Shown in pieces: positions 29,759 through 38,599 of a stretch of 64,000 nucleotides of DNA. Numbering within the stretch: position 1 is the stretch's first letter; the number at the start of each line of letters is the position of its first letter. The notes under the pieces are model-generated. The model was not told where the DNA came from, did not search any database, and saw only the letters and a list, made by a program, of their open reading frames with translations. The stretch comes from an uncultured Bacteroidota bacterium (lineage in GTDB: Bacteria > Bacteroidota > Bacteroidia > Chitinophagales > Chitinophagaceae), in assembly GCA_903858475.1 (NCBI GenBank), contig CAIOIZ010000138.1:1-64000 (forward strand), given 5' to 3'. The position numbers and the translations under genes are program-made.

Positions 29759-31900
29759 GTGTCTGTCTTTAATCAATCCAGGAAAAATGTAATCAGGCTA
29801 ATTTTTGTAGTCCTCTTCCTTGTTATCATAGGCAGGCTTTTTACTTTACAATTATTCTCCTCCAAATATCGAATTCAAGCCGATGACCAGGGTACTTTTC
29901 GTAAGGTGGTTTATCCCGATAGAGGAATTATTTATGACCGAAAGGGAAAGGCTATTTTAGAAAACACTACGATTTATGATCTGATGGTGATTCCTGGAAA
30001 GATTAAGGGAACTGATACCTTGGCACTTTGCAATGTATTGGGTATCGATACCGCCGAATTCCATCAACGAATCATTTCAGCAATTCTCAAAAACAAAAGC
30101 TATCGGCCATCAATATTCGAAGCTATGCTGACCAGTGAAAAGCTGGCTAAGCTGAATGAAAGCATGTATAAGTTCGAGCCTGGTTATTATTTGCAGGAAC
30201 GCCCTGTTCGTAGTTACCCTTTTGATGCAGCAGGTAATATATTGGGCTATTTGTCTGAAGTTGATTCTGGTTTTTTGAAAAACCATAAAACAGAAGGTTA
30301 CCAAATGGGTGATTATGCTGGTAAAGTGGGATTGGAAAAAAATTATGAAAAAGTATTGATGGGACAAAGAGGTATAGAGTTTTGGAAAAGAGATAAGATG
30401 AATCGCCTTACTGATCGTTTGGAAAATGGACGCTTTGATACCATGGCCATTGCTGGACAGAATATGTATAGTGCCCTAGATGTTGAATTACAATTATTGG
30501 GTGAAAAATTAATGGAAAACAAATTGGGCTCCATTGTAGCAATTGATCCCAAATCTGGCGGTATTATTTGTATGGTGAGTAGCCCCAACTTCAAACCGAA
30601 ATTATTAACAGGGGCCGATCGAAAAAAACATATTACAGAATTACTATTGAATCCAGCACTTCCTTTATACAATCGTGCGGTGAGTGCCACTTATTCGCCT
30701 GGTTCCACTTTTAAAACATTGCAAGCATTGGTTGCATTACATGAAGGTGTTATTACCACACAAACGCAGGTAAGCTGCAACGGTGCTTTTTATGGTTGTG
30801 GTACTGGCAAGCCGATGAAATGCCTTGATTATGGAACATTTAGCATGCAATCGGCTATTACCAAATCGGATAATACCTATTTTGCTACCGTCATGCAAAA
30901 AATTATTAATAATCCAAAATATCCAAACATTGATAGTAGTCTAGCTAATTGGGATCGTTACATGTATGCGTTCGGGTTAGGGCATAAATTAGGTGTGGAT
31001 GTGCCATCAGAAACGAAAGGCAATATTCCTACGCCGGAATATTTTAATAAACCTAAAATATTTGGCCCAGGCAAATGGAATTACTGCAGCTTTAGATCGG
31101 TAAGTATTGGCCAAGGCGAAGTGAATGTAACTCCCTTACAAGTGGCCAACGAAATGGCTTATATCGCTAATAAGGGTTGGTATAAAATTCCTCACATGAT
31201 TGACTCTATTGAAGGAGGTGATAAATTTGATATGCTCACCAAATTCAAAGTAAGACAAAATGCAATTGATATTCCTGATAGTATTTTTGAAGTAGTACAC
31301 AATGGTATGCAAGGGGTGGTTGATGCTGGTACCGGCACCGGTGCAAAAGTGCCTGGTATTAATATTTGTGGCAAAACTGGTACCGTTGAAAACTATGAGC
31401 ATGGTGTAAAGCAACCCAATCACTCATTTTTCTGTGCATTTGCACCACGTGAAAATCCGAAAATTGCCATCATGTGTGTGGTTGAAAACAGCGGCCGATT
31501 TGGCGGCACCTATGCAGCACCTATTGTAGGCTTAATGATTGAAAAATATTTGAAAGATTCTATTACTGATAAAGGAAGACTAGCCAAAATAGAAAGCCTA
31601 TCTAATTTGAATTTGATTCCTGCTAGAATTTATCGAGAAATACGCCGACAGGATTCTTTGTTACATTCAAAAGATGCTGATTATTTATCAGAAAAAGGGA
31701 TTATCAGAAAAGCCAAAGATACATTGGGCATTGAAGTGGATGATGAGGATAAAGAATCGCTGGATAAAAATAAAAAAGATACTATCAACAATGGAACAAT
31801 TCCTACTAAAAATAAGGAAGTAAAATTACCTTTGAAAACAGCGGCAATCCTTCCTGACCAAAAAAAGAAACCAATTCAAAAAGATTCCATTCAACCATAG
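29759..31900 (+). CDS. mrdA: Penicillin-binding protein 2
   Basis: ORF 713 aa, GTG start; YPDRGIIYDRKGKAIL, YSPGSTFKTLQALVAL, GKTGTVEN. Confidence 0.95.
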   Translation: MSVFNQSRKNVIRLIFVVLFLVIIGRLFTLQLFSSKYRIQADDQGTFRKVVYPDRGIIYDRKGKAILENTTIYDLMVIPGKIKGTDTLALCNVLGIDTAEFHQRIISAILKNKSYRPSIFEAMLTSEKLAKLNESMYKFEPGYYLQERPVRSYPFDAAGNILGYLSEVDSGFLKNHKTEGYQMGDYAGKVGLEKNYEKVLMGQRGIEFWKRDKMNRLTDRLENGRFDTMAIAGQNMYSALDVELQLLGEKLMENKLGSIVAIDPKSGGIICMVSSPNFKPKLLTGADRKKHITELLLNPALPLYNRAVSATYSPGSTFKTLQALVALHEGVITTQTQVSCNGAFYGCGTGKPMKCLDYGTFSMQSAITKSDNTYFATVMQKIINNPKYPNIDSSLANWDRYMYAFGLGHKLGVDVPSETKGNIPTPEYFNKPKIFGPGKWNYCSFRSVSIGQGEVNVTPLQVANEMAYIANKGWYKIPHMIDSIEGGDKFDMLTKFKVRQNAIDIPDSIFEVVHNGMQGVVDAGTGTGAKVPGINICGKTGTVENYEHGVKQPNHSFFCAFAPRENPKIAIMCVVENSGRFGGTYAAPIVGLMIEKYLKDSITDKGRLAKIESLSNLNLIPARIYREIRRQDSLLHSKDADYLSEKGIIRKAKDTLGIEVDDEDKESLDKNKKDTINNGTIPTKNKEVKLPLKTAAILPDQKKKPIQKDSIQP

Positions 31901-31927
31901 TTAAATAAAGTTTAGAAGTTACCGCAT

Positions 31928-33277
31928 ATGTATCAACAGAATAATCCAACCATTTCAAAAGGCGTCGATTGGCTGATTATTTGGCTGTATGCCGCCCTTT
32001 GTATTATTGGATTGATTTGTATATTTTCTGTTGAATATAGAAGCCCTGACAGTGTTTTACAAAGTTTTCTTGGGTTCAAAAAAAATTACAGCAAGCAGCT
32101 TTTTTATTTTGCAGCCTGTATTCTTATTGCCATTTTTATTTTGCTCACCGATAGTAAATTATTTACAGCCACAGCAAATCTTTCTTATCTATTGGGTATT
32201 GTTTTGATATTGGCCACATTTGTATTTGGTAAAGAAATAAAAGGATCTAAAAGCTGGATTCCGTTAGGATTTATGAACCTTCAAGCTGTTGAACTTTGTA
32301 AAATATTCACTGCCCTGGCATTGTCAAAATATTTGTCAATGCAGGAAACAGATTTCCGAAAAAGACAATCTCAACTTATTGCTGCAGCAATTGCATTTGC
32401 ACCGGCTGCATTTTCCATATTACAAGGCGAAACTGGACTAGCACTCGTTTATTTTGCATTCCTCATTCCAATGTATCGCGAAGGGCTACCTGCTTTTTAC
32501 CTCATATTTGGCGCAGCCATGGCGGTATTATTAATTGTTTCATTATTATTTTCTACCAAGTCGTTGTTGATTAGTTTCGCTGTTATGGCTTTCTTGCTAA
32601 TCTATTTCAATCGACGTTTAATCAAAAGAAATAAGAATATCTTCTTAAGTATAGTTGCTGTATGGATATTTTGTTCTGCCTTTGTAGGTGTTGTCGTGCC
32701 CTTTGTTTTCAAACACGTGCTCAAAGGGTATCAGTCTGATCGAATTTTTAGCATGGTAGGGGTGGATAACCCGTATACCGATAAAACGGCAGTGCTAACA
32801 GATACAGAAGAAAAAGAAAAGAAAAAAGAAAAAGACAAGCAGAATTACAACGTAAAACAATCTATTATCGCCATCGGGTCGGGTGGATTTGCAGGAAAGG
32901 GTTTTATGAAAGGCACTCAAACCCAAGGCGATTTTGTACCCGAGCAGCATACCGATTTTATCTTTACTTCAGTGGGCGAAAACTTTGGTTTTTGGGGAAG
33001 TGCACTTCTTATGTTGATTTATCTTGGGTTATTATTAAGAATTGTAAGTATTGCTGAAAGACAAAGAAGTACATTCAGTAGGGTATATGCTTATAGTGTT
33101 GCCGGAATTATTTTCTTTCATGTGGCAGTTAATATTTGTGTAACCATCGGATTGGCTCCGGTAATTGGTATTACACTTCCATTAATGAGTTATGGGGGGT
33201 CCTCGATGCTGACATTCACAATTTTAATTTTTATATTGGTGAAACTAGATGCCGATCGCCAGATGGTATTAAGATAG
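31928..33277 (+). CDS. rodA: Rod shape-determining protein RodA (SEDS family)
   Basis: ORF 449 aa; multiple TM, EQHTDFIFTSVGENFGFWG, LPLMSYGGSSMLT. Confidence 0.95.
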   Translation: MYQQNNPTISKGVDWLIIWLYAALCIIGLICIFSVEYRSPDSVLQSFLGFKKNYSKQLFYFAACILIAIFILLTDSKLFTATANLSYLLGIVLILATFVFGKEIKGSKSWIPLGFMNLQAVELCKIFTALALSKYLSMQETDFRKRQSQLIAAAIAFAPAAFSILQGETGLALVYFAFLIPMYREGLPAFYLIFGAAMAVLLIVSLLFSTKSLLISFAVMAFLLIYFNRRLIKRNKNIFLSIVAVWIFCSAFVGVVVPFVFKHVLKGYQSDRIFSMVGVDNPYTDKTAVLTDTEEKEKKKEKDKQNYNVKQSIIAIGSGGFAGKGFMKGTQTQGDFVPEQHTDFIFTSVGENFGFWGSALLMLIYLGLLLRIVSIAERQRSTFSRVYAYSVAGIIFFHVAVNICVTIGLAPVIGITLPLMSYGGSSMLTFTILIFILVKLDADRQMVLR

Positions 33278-33302
33278 TTGTTCGAATTATTTAAAGTAAG
33301 CA

Positions 33303-34049
33303 ATGAAAATTATCCCACTCAGCGAAGGTGCTTTTACAATTGATGCCAGTAAAAAATTCATTCCTTTTAACAAAGAAAAGGACGATCTTCAAACGAGGCC
33401 CATAGGTAGTTTGTTAGTGGAAATTCAACCATTTTGTATTATTACCAACAATGATATTATTCTAATTGATACTGGCCTCGGGTTTACAAATGAAAAGGGC
33501 GTTTTACAAATACATCAAAATTTATTGGATCATGATATCAATCCAATGGATATTACCAAAGTACTAGTGAGTCATTTACACAAAGATCATAGCGGTGGTA
33601 TTGGCAAGCAAGATGCATTATTACAGCAAGATTTTTTTAGCTTTCCCAATGCTACTTACTATGTAAATAAAGAGGAGTTGTCTTATGCATTGCAAAAAGC
33701 TACACCCTCCTATAGCATAGAAGATTTTCAATTATTACTTGATTCAGATAAAGTGGTATTGCTCGACGGAAACGGTATGCTGGATGGATATATTCAGTAT
33801 TGGGTAAGTGGAGCTCATTCTCCTTTTCATCAGGTTTTTTTATTGGAGGAAAATGAGGAAAAAGTATTTTTTGGTGGGGATGTAGCACCCCAATTACAAC
33901 AAATGAAAAGTCGGTTTATAGCAAAATACGACTTTGATGGAAAGCGTTGTATGGAATTAAGGAAATTATGGTGGGAGCAGGGGAAAAAAGAGCATTGGAC
34001 TTTTCTCTTTTATCACGATATTAAAACACCTGTTTTTAGCTTTAAATAA
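33303..34049 (+). CDS. Metallo-beta-lactamase fold hydrolase
   Basis: ORF 248 aa; VSHLHKDHSGGIG, VSGAHSPFHQ. Confidence 0.88.
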   Translation: MKIIPLSEGAFTIDASKKFIPFNKEKDDLQTRPIGSLLVEIQPFCIITNNDIILIDTGLGFTNEKGVLQIHQNLLDHDINPMDITKVLVSHLHKDHSGGIGKQDALLQQDFFSFPNATYYVNKEELSYALQKATPSYSIEDFQLLLDSDKVVLLDGNGMLDGYIQYWVSGAHSPFHQVFLLEENEEKVFFGGDVAPQLQQMKSRFIAKYDFDGKRCMELRKLWWEQGKKEHWTFLFYHDIKTPVFSFK

Positions 34050-34069
34050 GCAATTTATAAGGTAGGGAT

Positions 34070-34101
34070 AAAAAAAAGGCCTGCCCTAGAAAGGGCTGGC
34101 C
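34070..34101 (-). terminator. Intrinsic terminator GGCCAGCCCT-TTCT-AGGGCAGGCC-TTTTTTT (minus strand)
   Basis: 10-bp stem with one mismatch and T8 on the minus strand; no minus-strand ORF leads into it. Confidence 0.85.
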
Positions 34102-34124
34102 GTTGCTAACCTATGAAAAACACC
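34070..34124 (-). ncRNA. Candidate small RNA, about 55 nt, promoter to terminator
   Basis: Minus-strand promoter TTG-N19-TAAATTTG immediately upstream and strong intrinsic terminator; no annotated gene between them. Confidence 0.5.
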
Positions 34125-34129
34125 TACCG

Positions 34130-34159
34130 CAAATTTAGAGTAAATAATTAAATTATCAA
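34130..34159 (-). promoter_or_regulatory. Consensus Bacteroidota promoter TTG-N19-TAAATTTG
   Basis: Minus strand TTGATAATTTAATTATTTACTCTAAATTTG. Confidence 0.6.
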
Positions 34160-34210
34160 GCAATTTTGCATTTTTCTTTCAATCTGTTTTATTAGGGCAT
34201 ATATGCCAAT

Positions 34211-34240
34211 AAAAAACCCTCTTTTATAGATAAGAGGGTT
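34211..34240 (-). terminator. Intrinsic terminator of the Spy-like gene (AACCCTCTT/AAGAGGGTT)
   Basis: 9-bp perfect stem, T-tract on minus strand, just past the stop of 34266..34676. Confidence 0.85.
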
Positions 34241-34265
34241 ATAAATATTAGGTGGTGAGTAAGTT

Positions 34266-34676
34266 TTATACTCTTCTTATTGGTTGTCTGAGCCTGTTTT
34301 GATTTGGCCTATTTTTTATTCTATCGATCAATTTCCTTCTAAATTCACCATGTAATTTGTAAAATCTTTCTACTCTTTTGGGATTGTGTAATACTTTGTT
34401 GAACCGAGGCTCAAATCTCTTTTTAATATCTAAAATTCTTTGTTCTTTTTCCAGTTCGGGCAACTGATGGTCTACCCCCCTTACTTCCTTTTCAAACTCA
34501 TTATGAATAGGCCAAAATGCTTGGGCCTCCTCAGTAGTTAGTTCAAGCTTTTGGGTAATATAGGCAGTATATACCGCTTCCAGTTGTTCTTTCTTAGGTT
34601 GATTGTCATCTGGCACTTGTGCATAGGTAAATTGCAATCCAATGACAAAGGCGATGAGTATTAATATCTTTTTCAT
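34266..34676 (-). CDS. Small secreted Spy/CpxP-like helical protein
   Basis: ORF 136 aa; signal peptide, charged helical sequence with LTTEEAQAFWPIHNEF and basic C-terminus. Confidence 0.65.
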   Translation of the reverse strand: MKKILILIAFVIGLQFTYAQVPDDNQPKKEQLEAVYTAYITQKLELTTEEAQAFWPIHNEFEKEVRGVDHQLPELEKEQRILDIKKRFEPRFNKVLHNPKRVERFYKLHGEFRRKLIDRIKNRPNQNRLRQPIRRV

Positions 34677-34776
34677 TTATTAAAAATTAATTTTATTTGC
34701 TGTCACAGAGTATGGCCTTTATTATTATGTTCGGTTAGTTGTAACAGATTTTTATGGCTATTTACAATTAGAAAAT

Positions 34777-35649
34777 TTAATTCATGCTTTTCGTTTCGTC
34801 TAGTTGATTCAGTAATTCATCTATTTCATTACTTTCTGCATCACTCGACATGCTCACATTAATACGATCGTTATCTTGAACAGCAGCAAATGTAAGCGCA
34901 GCCTCTACATCAACGCCATCCTTAGTTAAAAAACCAATAATTTCTTCATCTGAAACCTTGGCCAATTCCTCTTCTAATCTATTTTCCTTGGCCATTTGTA
35001 ATCCCTGTAATTGCGCTGCAGTTAAAGAGGTATTAGCTACACTTGTTAAAGGTATAAATTTAAAAACACCCAAGGCCATGAACCCGGTAAATAGGGCTGC
35101 TACAGCATATCGCATCCAAACTTTACTTGATTGTATGCTAATCAATTTTGCAGCAGGTGCAGGTTGTATTTGATGCTGTAAGTCAGTAGCAAGCGAGTCG
35201 AAATATCCATTGGGTACTTCATATACCCTTTCATTTTGAATACTATATAGCATCGGTGACAAGCTTCTTAATTCATCAGCAGCACTAGGTACTTCAATAT
35301 TTGCAAGAATATTGTCTGAAAGCTTATCAAAATAGCCAATTGGCGTTTGATATACAGCAATGTCTTTTAATGACTGAAGGGTTGATGATAAGTCATCCTC
35401 CTTACTATCCGCTGCTTTTATTTTTACTAAAATAGAATCAGCCAGTTGATCAAAATAGCCTGCTGGTAAAGCATGAGTAGGAAGTTCGATGGCTACCCGA
35501 TTTTCTTCGTCTTTTGCCTGCGATAATAACATCGCTGGTAATGAATCAAAGTAACCCTGGGGCACCACATATAAATGGCCAAAAGGGATAGTCGCTAAAA
35601 CGGGACTTATTTCCTTTATTTCATTCAATATGGGAATTCTATTTTTCAT
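34777..35649 (-). CDS. Putative anti-sigma-like membrane protein with four GYFD repeats
   Basis: ORF 290 aa directly downstream of the ECF sigma gene; repeats PQGYFDSL, PAGYFDQL, PIGYFDKL, PNGYFDSL; one central TM. Confidence 0.7.
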   Translation of the reverse strand: MKNRIPILNEIKEISPVLATIPFGHLYVVPQGYFDSLPAMLLSQAKDEENRVAIELPTHALPAGYFDQLADSILVKIKAADSKEDDLSSTLQSLKDIAVYQTPIGYFDKLSDNILANIEVPSAADELRSLSPMLYSIQNERVYEVPNGYFDSLATDLQHQIQPAPAAKLISIQSSKVWMRYAVAALFTGFMALGVFKFIPLTSVANTSLTAAQLQGLQMAKENRLEEELAKVSDEEIIGFLTKDGVDVEAALTFAAVQDNDRINVSMSSDAESNEIDELLNQLDETKSMN

Positions 35650-35682
35650 TGCTGTATTAAGACGGGAAATGAGGGCAAAAGT

Positions 35683-36234
35683 TTAACGATTTAGTATAAA
35701 ATCTTCAATTTTTTTTACTGCATGGTGATAACTGGCTTTCAAAGCTCCCTGACTGGTTTCCAAAACCCTACTCATTTCATCGTAAGGCATTTCATCATAA
35801 TACCTCAAATTGAATACAGCCCTTTGTTTTTCAGGCAGTTGCTGTATAGCAATCTGTAGTTTCCATTCTAATTTATTGGCGTCAAAATGCTCACTGGCCC
35901 TTACCTTATTGGCAAGGCCATTGTCCTCATCACTTATAGATATTGACGATCTTTTCTTTCTTTGTTCCAGAAAACTAAGGCTTTCATTAGTCGCAATTCG
36001 ATATAGCCAGGTATACAACTGACTATCCTCTCTGAAATTTTCTAACCCCTTCCAAACTTTGATAAACATATTCTGCAATACATCATTGGCATCCTCATGC
36101 TCTACCACCATCCTTCGAATATGCCAATATAGTTTTTCCTGGTATTTTTTGATAATGCGGGTATAGCCTCGCTCTTTAGTGGTAGGGTCTTTAAATTCAG
36201 AAAGCAGTTCCTTATCATCCAAGTGCTCGGCCAT
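35683..36234 (-). CDS. ECF-type RNA polymerase sigma factor
   Basis: ORF 183 aa; DANDVLQNMFIKVWKGLENF, TWLYRIATNESLSFLE, LPEKQRAVFNLRYYDEMPYDEMSRVL. Confidence 0.93.
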   Translation of the reverse strand: MAEHLDDKELLSEFKDPTTKERGYTRIIKKYQEKLYWHIRRMVVEHEDANDVLQNMFIKVWKGLENFREDSQLYTWLYRIATNESLSFLEQRKKRSSISISDEDNGLANKVRASEHFDANKLEWKLQIAIQQLPEKQRAVFNLRYYDEMPYDEMSRVLETSQGALKASYHHAVKKIEDFILNR

Positions 36235-36262
36235 ATATTAAAGTTGTATGTATAAATTTAAA

Positions 36263-36288
36263 AAAACCAATCGGTAAGATTGGTTTTT
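36263..36288 (-). terminator. Hairpin AAAACCAATC/GATTGGTTTT
   Basis: 10-bp perfect stem downstream of the minus-strand transketolase subunit. Confidence 0.8.
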
Positions 36289-36308
36289 ATTCTTAAGGTT
36301 TAATGCGA

Positions 36309-37262
36309 TTATTTTCTTTTTATTACTTTTTCGGCTGCCATTACAATATCCTCCGCATCCAATCCGTATTTTTTCAATAGTTCAGTAGGAGTGCCACTTT
36401 CACCAAAAGTGTCTTTTGTACCTACATATTCAATAGGGATGGGCAAGTGTTTGGCTGCTACCTGGGCAATACTATCACCCAAACCACCAATGATATTGTG
36501 TTCCTCAGCTGTAACAGCACATTTCGTTTTTTTAATAGAGGCAATAATGGCTGCTTCGTCCAAAGGTTTAATAGTATGAATATTGATAACTTCCACACTG
36601 ATACCTTTCTCTTCTAAAATTCTTCCTGCTTCAATCGCTTTCCATACCAAATGACCACAGGCAAAAATGCTCACATCGGTGCCTTCAGAAAATTGTTGTG
36701 CTTTGCCAATAACAAAATCTGTTTCCTTGGTAAAAATGGGCCAAACAGGTCGGCCAAATCTTAAGTAAACAGGACCTTCGTAATCTGCAATTGCTTCAGT
36801 AGCGGCCTTGGTTTGGTTATAATCAGCAGGCACTATTACAGTCATTCCTGGCAACATTTTCATTAGTCCTATGTCTTCCAATATTTGGTGAGTAGCGCCA
36901 TCTTCACCTAAAGTAAGGCCTGCATGACTAGCACAAATTTTTACATTTTTTCCGCTGTATGCAATGCTTTGCCGTATTTGATCATACACTCTTCCTGTAC
37001 TGAAATTGGCAAATGTAGTGGTATAAGGAATTTTGCCGCCAATGGTAAGTCCTGCTGCAACACCCATCATGTTCGCTTCAGCAATACCACATTGAATATA
37101 TCTTTCGGGAAAGGCCTTCATAAAACCGCCTAACTTTAAAGAGCCCGCCAAATCAGCAGTTAAAGCTACAATTTGGTCATTTTTTTTGGCTGCTGCTAAA
37201 ATGCCATCACCAAAACCACTTCGGGTGTCCTTGTTTCCGGTTACTTCTATATTCTTTAGCAT
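36309..37262 (-). CDS. Transketolase C-terminal subunit
   Basis: ORF 317 aa; DLAGSLKLGGFMKAFPERYIQCGIAEANMMGVAAGL, SHAGLTLGEDGATHQ. Confidence 0.92.
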   Translation of the reverse strand: MLKNIEVTGNKDTRSGFGDGILAAAKKNDQIVALTADLAGSLKLGGFMKAFPERYIQCGIAEANMMGVAAGLTIGGKIPYTTTFANFSTGRVYDQIRQSIAYSGKNVKICASHAGLTLGEDGATHQILEDIGLMKMLPGMTVIVPADYNQTKAATEAIADYEGPVYLRFGRPVWPIFTKETDFVIGKAQQFSEGTDVSIFACGHLVWKAIEAGRILEEKGISVEVINIHTIKPLDEAAIIASIKKTKCAVTAEEHNIIGGLGDSIAQVAAKHLPIPIEYVGTKDTFGESGTPTELLKKYGLDAEDIVMAAEKVIKRK

Positions 37263-37402
37263 AAAATAATTTATACTGCAAAGTAAAAGAAAGATTTGAT
37301 TAAGGCATTGGCAAAGTTGCTCACAATAGCTGTGAATATTTATTCATCTCTCTGTATACAAAATCCAGTAAGAAGTAAAGCAGGCTATCGGTACGAAAAA
37401 AT

Positions 37403-38458
37403 CTAATTCAAATCTGGGTTTTGTGCCTCAAAGATTTGTTCCTCTGCCTTTATTTTTAATTCCCATTTCCAGGCAGTTTCCATCATCTGTAATAAACTGT
37501 ATTGGGGCTTCCACAATAATTGCGATTTTGCTTTTTCATTGTTGGCATAAATGGCTACAACATCTCCCGCACGGCGAGGTCCAATTTCATAATTTAAAGC
37601 AATGCCACTAACCTGTTCAAATGCTTTAATGGCTTCCAGTACTGTGCAACCATCTCCTGTGCCCAAATTAAAAACGGTACATGCTTGTTCGGTTTTGTTG
37701 TCAACTAAAAAATTCAATGCAAGCGTATGTGCATGTGCGATATCAACTACGTGAATATAATCTCTAAGACAACTTCCATCTCTTGTATCATAATCCGTAC
37801 CATATACTTGCATGGTGGGTAATTTGCCGATAGCTGTTTGTGTAATAGCGGGAACCAAATTAGCCGGCCTTCCTAAAGGCAATTCACCAATTAAAATGGA
37901 AGGATGTGCACCAACAGGATTAAAGTAACGGAGCAGAATAGCTTTACTGCTTAGTTCCTTAAAGGCATCTTGAATAATTTGCTCTCCCATTTGTTTAGTG
38001 GCACCATAGGGAGATGCTGCAGGTTTTTGTGGGGTTTCCTCAGTAACAGGTATTTTATCAGGGTTGCCATATACGGTGCAAGAAGAGGAAAATACAAAAT
38101 GCGGAATTTTAAATGCAGCAACGCATTTTAAAATATTGAACAGGGAGTTGAGATTGTTATCATAATACATCAAGGGTTTTTCAACCGATTCTCCCACCGA
38201 TTTATAGGCAGCAAAATGAATGATACCAATGATGTCGGGGTTTTCCTGAAAAATAGCATAGGTATCATCCAATACACATAAATCAATTTTATAGTTTTTT
38301 ATTTTCTTACCAGTAATTTTTTCAACCCCCAGTAATATATTTTCATTGCTACGCGAATTGTTGTCGGCACAGATTACTTCATAACCATTCTCCACCAAGT
38401 CTACAATGGTGTGTGATCCAATGTATCCGCATCCTCCAGTTACTAGTATCTTTTTCAT
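37403..38458 (-). CDS. galE: UDP-glucose 4-epimerase
   Basis: ORF; ILVTGGCGYIGSHT, SSSCTVYG, SPYGATKQ; start moved to MKKILVTGG. Confidence 0.94.
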   Translation of the reverse strand: MKKILVTGGCGYIGSHTIVDLVENGYEVICADNNSRSNENILLGVEKITGKKIKNYKIDLCVLDDTYAIFQENPDIIGIIHFAAYKSVGESVEKPLMYYDNNLNSLFNILKCVAAFKIPHFVFSSSCTVYGNPDKIPVTEETPQKPAASPYGATKQMGEQIIQDAFKELSSKAILLRYFNPVGAHPSILIGELPLGRPANLVPAITQTAIGKLPTMQVYGTDYDTRDGSCLRDYIHVVDIAHAHTLALNFLVDNKTEQACTVFNLGTGDGCTVLEAIKAFEQVSGIALNYEIGPRRAGDVVAIYANNEKAKSQLLWKPQYSLLQMMETAWKWELKIKAEEQIFEAQNPDLN

Positions 38459-38544
38459 AAACTTTTTTTTAATCCAACTCAAGTATCCTATCCAACTTAA
38501 AAAGCCAGTAGGAATGAATTGGTTGAATATTTCTACTGCAAAGA

Positions 38545-38576
38545 AAACAAAAAATCACCCATTTTCAGGGTGATTT
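38545..38576 (-). terminator. Hairpin AAATCACCC/GGGTGATTT
   Basis: 9-bp perfect stem with T-rich tract on the minus strand, downstream of the Pit transporter. Confidence 0.75.
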
Positions 38577-38599
38577 CGCAGATTAAACTTGGAATCAAG

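Noticed and set aside
34113-34151. Short plus-strand ORF MKNTYRKFRVNN after a hairpin, possible leader peptide
   Set aside because: Only 12 codons, and better explained as the complement of the minus-strand promoter-to-terminator sRNA candidate.
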